From Cyanoderma ruficeps (Eukaryota; Chordata; Aves; Passeriformes; Timaliidae), in assembly GCA_008694505.1 (NCBI GenBank), contig VZDJ01000116.1, forward strand, positions 23,493,501 through 23,557,500: 64,000 nt of DNA, read 5' to 3'. Position numbers and translations under genes: made by a program. How positions within the stretch are numbered: the stretch's first letter is position 1; the number at the start of each line of letters is the position of its first letter. Positions 50,460-61,563 of this stretch are shown one piece after another. The notes under the pieces are model-generated. The model made no database searches, was not told where the DNA came from, and saw only the letters and a program-made list of their open reading frames with translations.

Positions 50460-53400
50460 CCTGATTGCTTGAAAGGTTCTAGAGAGGCCAATGCTTTGAC
50501 CTCTACCAATGCCCTTTTTCTTGAGACAATTTTGTAGTTCCACTACTCCAACCGCAAAAAATACTGGCCAAAACAGCATCTGTACCCTTAGTAAGTGAAC
50601 CGACTGACTGAAAATATTTGACTTTCCAGTGGGTAACTTAAGCGTAGTTGACTCTCTGGTAGTTAGCTGGAAACTAAAGAGGAAATGAAGCCAAAGAAAC
50701 CACAGAGGTCAAGACTTGTAGAGAAATCCATATTTAAACACTTAAGCAAATAGTTGGTTCTTCTACAACAACTTCGACCTATACTTAAAATGAAGGTGAT
50801 TACAAGTTTCTGGTTGTTCAGTTAATAGATGAATTCAGAACAGAATTGGTGACTCTGAGGCCAACACCCTATCTGTGGAAAAGCACTGCCTAACCAGGAA
50901 TCATTTAATGCCAGACTGACAGTTCCTTTCACAGAAAGAGAGAGCTTTAAAAATGAAAAAAAAGGTAAAAAAAACCCCCTGAGTCAATGTGATATGACAA
51001 CAATTTCGAGGAGTGGATCATTTTCTAACATAAAGCATTATTTGTAGGCAAGAATTTTCCACTGAACACTGGCTCCAAGAAGGTCTGCAAGAAAAACCTC
51101 CTTGTCCCAGTTTGCAATAAAAGAATGGAGCAGCACAACCCCCTCTGAAGCTGCTCTTTGTACCATGCTGTAGTGCAGAATAACTTGCACAGGAAAAGGC
51201 TATTTGTCAAGAGTTTGGAAATTACAGTTTTCAGAGCCGAGGAACAACTAATAACTGCATTTTCAGTACGTGAAAATTAGTGCAAAGGATTTCCAACAAA
51301 GTATACCACCATAGATTTCATATGTATGGGACGACATCATGTTGTGCAAATTCCTGTTCATCTCCACCTCGAAGTCATTACAGTGTTTATTGATAGAGAA
51401 ATGCGGATCACATGGGAAGATATAATTTATGGGATTTTAGGAATTTAATGCAAAATATACCTTCCAACTAGTTATACAGGGCAGGTATACTTCTAGAGAT
51501 TAAATAAAATGTGCACCTGCAGTTCTAAATTACCTTGTTTTCTGGAATTTTAGGTGTGCAAGGTCTAGGAAAGAGGGCATAGACAATCTGTGAGCCTCTA
51601 TAGCTGCTAGAGCTGAACAGTAGCTTATTCATGACTTGATCCTGAATAAAATCTAAATCCAGGCTTAATTTAACGGAACATTTATGTTCCATGTTTCTTT
51701 TTAGAGAAAAGCTCTTAGCCCACGCTAAAAGATTAAGAGGTATGCATAAAACAACTACAAAAATGGTTTTATAGAAGGCAGTAACATTGCCACCTGAGTC
51801 TCTGCACAAGGCTGCACGTGAGTTTTAAACCAAACTACTAAAGAGGAAAAGGCCTGGATATAATGAAGTAAAATTCACTTTTGTAATGATCTGATTCCAG
51901 CACCTAAGTCATCTGCGAGTTTTCCAATTTTCACTCCCATCATTAAACTGAGATCACCCCAAGAAAACAAAGGAAGATGTGGCTATTCCACTTCTGCTAC
52001 ATATTCATGAACACAGATGATAAAGACCTGATAGAACACTGGGAACGTTAAGAATTAAAGTTTGCTCTCTTCCCATACTTCGCTCTCTCTGTAAGAGAGC
52101 AGGTGCTCTGTGCAGAACGGTTCGGCATAAATGAAATAATTTCGGGACAGTCGCCAGTGCTATGGTTAAAATGCAGGATTACAGCCTACAAGGAGACATT
52201 TGTTGAAAATTGCTTTACCTATCATTCAGTCAGCAGAAAGAAGGGAAAAAAAAAAAAAGCTTTGCAGTACTAGCTACATTAGGGGTATGTTGAGTCTTTA
52301 TCTATGAATGATACAAATTGTAAGCTTATAAAGCCCCCATACAGGTGCAATCAACATAAAAGCCTAGCATTTCTCTTCATTTCTTTTGCATCACAAAGCT
52401 CTATATATTTTCACCATATGCCATTCCAGTAAGTGTGTGTAATTATAAAGAAAGCATGACCTAAGATTTAGATTCAAGTTTCAAAAATTAAATTGATTTT
52501 TTTTTTTGACAACAGGCAATAAAGTTTTCACCAGTTACACTGAGAACAAGCAGAAGTCTTAAACCTTGCAGCATCATGTAAAACAACATGCTTTAACCAT
52601 ACTCTTTTACTCTGCAGGAAATGACAACTTAGGCAGTGCAATACTACTAAATTGTAGTATTTTAACTGCACTATACATGTCTACCTTTGAAAGTCCACTG
52701 AATACATGAAAGTCTTCTACAACAGTTGGAAAGAAATAAGAATAAAGAACTAAGTCTGAAATTTTCAAAGAGGTCCACACAGACTATCATTTGGCTCTCA
52801 TTTAAATTAACAGGATTCAGTCAGCTGCTTCCCAGAATATTGCTTCAAAAACACAGACCTACATAGTCAGAAGGCTTTTTTCCAATATGGTTAAAAAATT
52901 AACATTCATATTCTACAACTGCTTTTATCTTTATGTTATCTGTTACTGACAAAGTGAAATTAGAATTCTCATGTCTGTTTGGGTATCGCCAAGTGATTCA
53001 AGAAAATATCATTTGTAGTTTCCATTTTTAAGGACTAGGCAGATCTGCAGGTGAAACTGGATTTGAAGCGATTCTAATCTGTTATCAATGGGCAAAAGTT
53101 TATGCATATACTGCATCAAAATATGGTTCATTTTGCAGCTTTTCATGTTCTTCTGGACCAATTCTAAGGCAAAAACCATGTGATTTTGCAACAATTTCAA
53201 TAATCCAATTGTTTACTCGTATCCATAACACATGGAAAGCCTCTGCAGTTGAGTGTTATTGCTGGGGACACAAAGTGTGCGTCAATTTTTTTGTTTTCCT
53301 TTTTTTGTTTGGTTTAAATTTACTCTCTACCTCTTTCTCAAGAAATTACTATTTTTCCTAGAAAAATGAGTGTAGACAGTCTAATGATGAATTCCTAAGT

Positions 53401-56400
53401 CCACAGAGAATTCATAGCTCTGTCACCAGCTCCCCTCTCTCGAAGGATTACTTAGAAAGATTCTCTCCGAGACCTGACTACAGTAAAGTAAAGCAGTAAA
53501 AAGTGTTATTTGGTATGAATAAAGGATTACTTTATATTAGATGGATTCATCCTTGTGACAACTGGGTAAGTGTTCAGTGTAACTCATATAAAGCCAACAG
53601 AAAAACTGTTTAACACTTCAAGCATAAATTGGTCTCTTAAGCCAAATTATACTTGTGCATGTCATATTTCAAATAAAGGGAAAGACAAAAGCGGTTGTCT
53701 GATGCTGGTCCCAAGTTAATATCTCCTCACATGGTGTGAGGGAGAGTCTGGCTCTGTGGTAGCACACACTATAAATTTCCCTGTAAGAAACAGCAATCTC
53801 TAATATTGTTGGAGTTTTTTTACACCACTGATACAAACTACACCTGGATGTTAAAGCAGTGAGTATTCTTATTACATACCTATGAAAAACAAATGGTACA
53901 GCAACTTGGTAGCATTACTGCAATTTGAAAATAATTCTTCTTCACAAGACTTCTGGGTCCTATTGGGACCTCCCATTGTTATGAATCCATACTTTCTGCA
54001 CTCATAATTATGAAAAAATACCCAAAAACCTTCTTGTGCAATTAAAAAAAAATTGCTATGGGTTATATTTGAATTCAATTCACATTCTTTATCAAGTGTT
54101 TCTGTCCCTAATCAACTTGTGTACTGAAGTTCAAATTCAGCATACAATAAATAGATAAAAAATATGGTGGTGTTTTATTTATATTTACACAAAGTGATGT
54201 TGATCCTAAATTTGACCTCTCCTATCATACCAATCAGCCAGTGACTGTCAACCTTTTTCACTTCCCTAAAAGCCATGAAAAAAACCCAAATGTCAAATCA
54301 GTGCCACCATCCACAAACTGACTAGAAATGGATACAGAGATAGAGGCAGAAATGCTACATGATACTGACAAATTAAATCAAAGGGAATAAAACAACCCTA
54401 ACATTTTATGTAGAAGAGAAAACTCTAAAATTAGTTTTGTACAAATAAACCCTGACTTGACAGGAAGCAAGGCAAATCTAGCTATAGTGGGTGACATGCA
54501 GTCATGAAGAAATTCCAGCTAAGAAAGTTTATTTAGAGAGAAGTGAAGACATTTCTTTTTTTTCGGTTGAGCATCATACAAATACAAGTGAGAACAACCT
54601 TTTTAGGCCTTTGGGAGAATCATTCCTACTGCTCTGTATGGTGTTAACTCCTTTGCATGGATATCATCACCTCCTTCCACTCAGAAATGTGTTTTTCCAT
54701 AATGTATTTTCCAGCTGGCTAACCTGATTTGGATAATACCACAAATACAAAAAACCCAAAGAAAGTTGTCCTATGTCCAGCTTTATGTTAGTTTGGGTAT
54801 GTAAGCTTTTATTTTAGAAGGAGTGCTGAGAAAGAAAAATATGATGGAAGGAGAAAGGTAAGTAATGAGCAAAAAAGCAGGACTATGGTATCAGGGAGGT
54901 GCATATATAAAGGAGGAAAACAAGTGGTGTCATTCAGCTTGTAGTACATACAGAGTGGCAGAATTATCAAATGTGACATCAGGATATTGTTGATATTAAC
55001 CGAGAAACTTTATATAGAGAGGCTGTTAGGTTGGAGTCCAGAGCTCCTCCCCTGAGGAAGCAAAGCACAGTGCAGGGATCAGGTAGGCTTCACTCAGCAT
55101 ATGTAATGCCACAGAGGGGGTGGAACAGCTGTGGAGCCATGACATAGCCATGCCTGCTATGTAGAGGCTGTGCTGGGGCACTGGCCAGGGATTTATAATG
55201 CTTGTAGGCTCCCCCACTGCCACTGCCAACCTCCTCAGCATCTTCAGCACACCACTGGGAAAAGAGCTCCCGTGGAAGTTACCAGCTCTCCACTGCCTGC
55301 ACCTGTCCCATACATCCAAATGCTGCAGCTGTGATGTTTTCCATACTTTCAACACTTGCACTCCACGGGGAAGAGGGACTGGATTTGGTCCAAGGGATGT
55401 TACATCTATATGCTTTTAGAAGGATAAAGCAGATATCAATTTCACTCCGACCCCTAATGCCATAAAAGCTGTCGCCAAAAGGTATTAAAACCAGCCACAT
55501 GCAGGGCAACTGGAAACAAAAAAATTGAAAATGAAAATCCCAAAATCCACTGACTGCTGCATACACATTTAGTCCTTTCTTTATTTTCTGTGGCTGTCGT
55601 GCTGCCGTAGTGCAGAAAGCACCTCCGGATGGATGCAGGCTTTGCTCATGAATCACATGAACACACATGTACACAGCCAATTTGGGCTATTGCACACCTA
55701 TTATTACACTTCAGAAAACACATCTCTGAATATATTTCACACTGGTCTAAAACCAGAGGAGGGCAACAGGGAATGATGTCAAAACCCAACAGTCCTTTCT
55801 CAGCGAATGCAAAATGGCATCTGTAACAAATGCAACTCTAAAACCTATGGTCCACCGGCCCCAGCATTTAAAAACCAATTGTGGGGAGTTTGAGAAGGAT
55901 ATGGATCATGAAAGGATCTCTGAGACAGCCTGGCAGAATTTCTGAACTGAAGAGACACCAGGATGTTATTTATATTCCAGAGTAAAACACACACAAACAC
56001 ACAATTACAAGTAAATACTCTACAGGCACCATACTTAATATAAAAATGAAGGTAAATCACTGGTAGGATAAAAATAGGCAGCAGGAAAAAAAAAAGGGAA
56101 TTCACTTACACTTTACTACTAAAATAAATGCCAATGAAATAAAGTGAGTTGAGTAAAAAAAAAGACTCCCTTTTCCAGATCCTTCAGGCCTTGTCTCAGC
56201 AAGTGTTTCCACCCCTTGTCCAGGACACGTGGCAGTAGCAGTAGGAGACAAGACAACCCTAAACATGGGGGCTCCTGGGGAGAAAATCAGTGATCTGCTG
56301 TATTGAAAAAAAAAAGGAAAAAAACCCAAACTAATCACTGATATTTTCCATGCAGGCTAAGAGATACAACTACAGCTGCAAGCAGAATTTCAATGAAAGA

Positions 56401-56424
56401 ACAAACACTATTCACCATCTTTTT
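50460..56424. other. Intronic stretch without recognised features
   Basis: Single-copy-looking AT-rich DNA between the CR1 copy at 49.8 kb and the CpG island. The open frames around 55026-55680 overlap each other on both strands and show no family motif. Nothing else could be named. Confidence 0.6.
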
Positions 56425-56890
56425 TCTCCGGCAGCGCAGAGCGCAAACCCGCCAAACCCGTCCCTTTTTCACAGCGACGCAGCAGAAGCTGCTCTGGGGA
56501 TGCTTTTTGGCCTGGGCAGGGTTTCTTTGCAGAGCTCTCAGCACCAAGCACAGCAGCAAAGTCTGGAGCAGAGGGTACCAGGTGGTACCAGGCTGCCCGA
56601 CAGCGAGGGGAGCGCAGATGCCAAGCGCCGCCGCGCGCGTCCTGTCTAGTGGCCGATGGAGAGGCATTTCCAGCAGCCTCACAGCCTGCTCAGCCCAAAC
56701 ACTGGCCAGAGGGCGAGTGCTGGTTACAGCAGCTGTGAAGGAGTGTGTGGAAAAGGGGAAATAAAAATGGGGAAACATGGAAGGCCTCGCCAGCCAAAAG
56801 AGATAAACACACGCCCGCACGACACACAAATAATCGCTGCGGCTTCACAGCCCGCTGGAAAGTGGCACTGGGCTGGGATTTCTGGATCTT
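56425..56890. promoter_or_regulatory. Orphan CpG island inside the GFRA1 intron
   Basis: I count roughly 25 CpG dinucleotides in about 460 bp, including a run of six within aagcgccgccgcgcgcgt near 56623-56640. GC is clearly above 50 percent, and by hand the observed/expected CpG ratio is about 0.75. The rest of the window is CpG-poor. No TATA box or recognisable first exon was found on either strand. Overlapping open frames (56335-56829 minus, 56393-56764 plus) arise from the low stop-codon density of GC-rich DNA. Possible roles are an alternative promoter, a non-coding RNA promoter or an enhancer. The role is inference; the composition is what I see. Confidence 0.6.
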
Positions 56891-57661
56891 TCTGTCATAT
56901 TCGTAACACTCAGAAATGGGCATAATGGAAAAGATTAATTTCAGAGGATTTCTTAAGTTTGCAATATTAACTGGGGCGAGAAGAACGAAAAAGCCCTCAC
57001 AAAGGACTACTGTAGGACTTATGCAAATATTTCCATCTGGGTTTAGAATAAAAATCAAAGCCCTGAACCAACCAGCAGACAGTTTCATGCACTGCTAATG
57101 AAGAGAGAATTCAATTCTCCTGTTTACTGAAATGAATACTGAACTTGTATCTTAATGTTTTAGGAGAATACGGTATGTGTGTCAAAACAGGAGTTTCACA
57201 GACAATTGCAGGAGCGCTGGCAGCTTCTCTTAATGTTGAAGGGCTGGATCACAGCTTCAGACTGAGATGTGAGTGAAGGACATTGAGCAGCCATCCCTCT
57301 ACCTTGTAACAGCTGAAATTCATGCAGTAACAGATGAGATGGTTGGGTCACAGTCTATCCTTGGCAGGGTCCCCTTCCCTACTAAATGGATGATACACAC
57401 ACCCAGAATGGGATACATTTCACAGCAGCACAAGTTAACCTAGATGCTAACACATGCTCCGGCACCTGAACCTGCCAGCTATTTTCCTCAGAAAAAGGAT
57501 GGGAAGAACCTGCGCTGCATGGAGCCCATCCAGCACCTAGGGAGAGTGACAAAGGGCCAAGTTCCCATCACTGAATGGCAATGGATGAGCGGGAACATGT
57601 TGCTCCTACAGCAGCCTGGAAGCAGACAGCAAGGGCAGGGTTAGAAAAGGAGGGGAAAAAT

Positions 57662-57692
57662 CTGTTGTTCCATGATGGTTATAGAACAACAG
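57662..57692. repeat. Perfect 9-bp inverted repeat
   Basis: ctgttgttc (57662-57670) and gaacaacag (57684-57692) are separated by 13 nt and followed directly by a GGGGGG and A-run. A second hairpin, ggcttacat / atgtaagcc with a 4-nt loop, lies 290 bp on at 57979-58000. Confidence 0.65.
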
Positions 57693-60600
57693 GGGGGAAA
57701 AAAAAAGGTGGGATGATAGATGACTCATAGAAGTGTTAGACTGGTGCCAAAAGCAGTAGATTTGGCAGCGATGCAGGACACGCTGCCTCAGGAGAGTCGA
57801 GCTCCAGTCCTTCCTGCAGTGGGGGAGCGAGACGCATGAGCTCCCATCCAGGGCAGACTCCTTCTCCTGCCACGGGCTCTGCCCCACCACAGGCCTGCTC
57901 CCTGCAGCACCACGGGGATGTCACCAGCCTGCCTACCCCTCCCTGACAGTAAATTAATAAATGTATTCCTACATTTAGGGCTTACATTTACATGTAAGCC
58001 TGAAATGGTTTCTAAATTCCATTTTTCCCCCCTTGTCACATAATTAAAACTCCGCTTTCCTTCCATCCTCCTTCACTAAAATCTTTTGTCATAAATTTTG
58101 TCATTTGTGGCATGTGGAATTGGGATTTTTACCTCCCCGCCCCCCCTCCAAAACTGTTCAGTATAAATCAGACAGGCATTTGGGAAATAAAGGAGATCTG
58201 AAAAACGAGGGGACCTGAACTCTTGGAGATATGCCAAAAAAAACCTCAAGACAAAATTAAGGCCGTAAATACGTATTGATTACTCAGGGGAAACTTTTTA
58301 CAATGTTTTATCAAAAGTTACCTGCTCCCAATCCTTCCTATTCTGAACTCTGATACTGCCAAACCACAAAATGCCTCAGCATCTGTCCTCTCTTTAAATG
58401 TAAGACTATAAACTGACTCTAGTCACCACAGACAAGCAAACAACTCAAGATATTGCTTTGCTTCAGATGCACATATGTTAACTGCAAGAGTCACTCACAA
58501 CTTTCGGAATCCTTCCTTCACCCATAAATGCAGGTTACTGAAGCAGTGATACCTTAGGAGACCCTGGAATATCAGGTTCCATATCTGTTAGGTGCTTGGA
58601 ACAGGCTAATAACAAAAATGTTCATTCATATGAAAACATATTTACTGTATTTTCATAACAGACACTGCCTTGACTACAGAGATGCAGAAAATGCAGCAAA
58701 AGTAACATTTCCTGTTGGAATTTGGGAACGTAGCGTTCCTCAAAGAGTCTCTTGGAACACAGAAAGCAAATGGTGTCCTCCTGGTGTTCTGAAGAGGTGT
58801 TTGAAGGTGAAAACAGGCACCAAGTGCGTTGATTCTTCTGTATAGGTCTAGGGGTATGAGGAGGACACCTCCAGGGAGTCAAGGACAAGAGAAGTTTCAC
58901 ATAGCTTCCAGATTCAGGGAAAGCACAAGTCCACTTGGACTCCTTCATCCACTTGATGGCTGTTGTATGAAAGGATATTAACAAAAAGTTGAGTTTACAG
59001 GTATGTTTATGGGGTCTCCCATAGCCTTCTGGCAACAGTGCTTAATTCAAGATTCTTTACTGGCATTAGGAACAGCCCCCTCTTTATTTCTGTTTCACAC
59101 TCACATTAAAGCAGAAACCACGTCACCAGCCCAGAGAGCTCTGACTTCAGTGGCTGCAGTTACGAAAGCTCAGCCACTGCCTTGAGTCTGAAGTAAGAAT
59201 GAAGCAGTTGCTGTAGTTGCAAGTGGCATATGTTCACCATTTTTGGGGAACATGAGCATTGATATTGTTATTCTGCAGGCCAAAATCACCTTTCGTGTCA
59301 TTAAATTTTTGGTATTTCCATTTGGAGCCAAAGAAAACTTTTCAAAGTGACCTTCATGCTCTGGGCTTTCTAGCCCTGGAAAGCTCCAGTGCAAGTGATG
59401 CAGCAAAACAAGCACCCTACAGGCCCAAGTAAAGCAGTACATAACTTCAGCAATTATGCACATATTGACAAGTACAGGCAATTTTCAAATTTTTCAAGTT
59501 TCTCAAAAAGTAGTATTCTGGGGGCTGGCTACGGCCTTTCATAAAACACAACCCCATCACTCTTTCCTGCTGTCCTGGCATTTCTTCTCAGAATTACATA
59601 AAACCACATTAAAAATTTGGATTTTATGTGATACTGCCAAACATCCAGCACACAACTGTGCAATGTGTCATTCAGAAAGCAATTGTATTTATAACTTTTC
59701 AATTACACTTGCTGAACCGAACGCCAGCTTTATTTGGGTTGTTTTTTCAATGTTCTAAGCAAAGATTGAATTAAAATAGTGAGAGCAATAAACCGTATAT
59801 CAAGCCCAACAAGTCTAACTGCCTTGCATCCCAAAACAGAAGAAAACCATGACAGAATTTCTATGCTTTTATATAGCACTGCCTTGCACAGAGTAAGAAT
59901 TCTTAGAATGTTCCTCTTAGTTTAGTATTTGTAATGTTCCTTCCAATAGGAAAACTGCTGTCAGATAATCATGTGAGAAAGCAACAGTATAACAACAACT
60001 GTTCCAGTGTTTAAAAAAATGATACTAACTTTCCAATTATGAGAAATTTTTTGGAAGATTATGCTTAACAGCGTATCGTGTTATTGACTGGCAAATCCTA
60101 CCAACAGAATGGCTAATTTTACAAAGTATGGCAAGCTATTTAGTAATCAACCTAAATTTATTCTTTGCACTTCAGTGGCTCTCACAAATTACGCACTTAG
60201 ATTTTATCATCATAAGTGGTAAATCTGTCTTGTGTTCTGCACACAGAAAGACTTTCACAGTGCAAACAGATACTGTGGTAACATAAAAAGTACAGACTAC
60301 CCTCCTGGTTGTGGTTACTTCTAATTTATGAAACATGTAATAGCCAAAGCTGTCTAGATGGCTCAAGCCAATCAGAAATACTCCCAACAGATACGCATTT
60401 CCACAGCAGATATTCCATTAAAAAACAAGTCTCATCCCCTTTTCTGTTCTGTTTGTTCAACCTCAACTAACTATAACCTCTAATGCAACTCACAGGATGT
60501 TGGGTTATATACATTACACAGAAAGTTTCTGTTGGTAAAAAAAGTTACTACATAGCCCCTGGAAGGAAAGAAACAGCCTACAAACAGTAAGCACCTTCTC

Positions 60601-61356
60601 TCCCACGCCATATGCCCCCAGGAATCACTGATACATCCTGACTTTCAAGAGACAGACAGACAACTGTGTAAATAAACAGACTCTTATGAACTGCACTTTG
60701 ATAGCCATATAAATGAAGGGCGCATTCACTATTTAATTAATCTAATTAACATAGCAGCTTCCCAAATCTTTGGGGAAACATCAACGTGCCTGTAGCTATC
60801 CACTCCCAAAATCCGGCATTTCATTTATTAATCTTAAAAGGATGTCAGAAAGGGATGTGATGGATCTGCAATCCTCATCACTTGCTTGGTGGATCAGTCC
60901 TTGCCACCACAGCACATCCTCTTCTTTGAGGGGTCTCTGAAACACAGCAAATCAGTGGGAAGAGGAGAACCATGATCCATCCTTCTCTGAGCCTCTTGCC
61001 CGCAACGTCCTTGGAAGGCACAATGAAAAACACTCAGGCCCGATCTGATTTGATAAAATGTTTTCTGCCCATTGTGCACAGGGACAGTGACTCCATAAAG
61101 CAGAAGGCAGCAGCGACTATGACTCATAAATGGTGAATGAGAATTCTGAACCTCCCCTCTGTGGATGGCAGGACTTGCAGTGACTTTCAGAACTGGCCTT
61201 CCATTACAATCTGTTATTCACACACGGAGTGAAGCCGTATTACAGCATAATGAGATCTGTATATTACACCCAGATACCATTTAGGAAAAGCAGTTTTGCC
61301 TTATTTAACAAATGCAGTATACACATATTCTCGAATGTTGTTGATTGTTTGTTCAT

Positions 61357-61492
61357 AAAATCACAGAGTAACTCAGCTTGGAAGGACTCTTGAGGTCTGG
61401 ATACAAAGCACTGCAAAAAGCAGGATCAGCTGCAGTACCAAACCAAGTGGACCAGGGCTTATCCAAATGTTTTGAAACTTCCAAGGATGGAG
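61357..61492 (-). mobile_element. CR1 LINE fragment, diverged subfamily
   Basis: The plus strand reads aaaatcacagagtaactcag, cttggaaggactcttgaggt, then caaaaagcaggatcagctgc and cttccaaggatggag. These follow the reverse complement of a CR1 subfamily carrying the 'aagcagg(a/g)tcagct ... tctccaaggatggaga' section. The copy is old, with many changes, and stops after the 'ggatggag' motif. Confidence 0.8.
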
Positions 61493-61531
61493 TGCGGACT
61501 TCACTGTGTACATTTTATAATCAGTTTTCAA

Positions 61532-61563
61532 GGATATAAATTAATGCAGATTAATTTATATCC
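61532..61563. repeat. Perfect 14-bp inverted repeat, 4-nt loop
   Basis: ggatataaattaat (61532-61545), loop gcag, then attaatttatatcc (61550-61563). It lies 40 bp beyond the end of the CR1 fragment at 61357-61492 and is not part of the CR1 consensus I know. Confidence 0.85.

Noticed and set aside
56335..56829. 164-codon minus frame (and 123-codon plus frame) over the CpG island
   Set aside because: Both strands are open, as expected in CpG-rich DNA, and neither resembles a known protein or has splice support.
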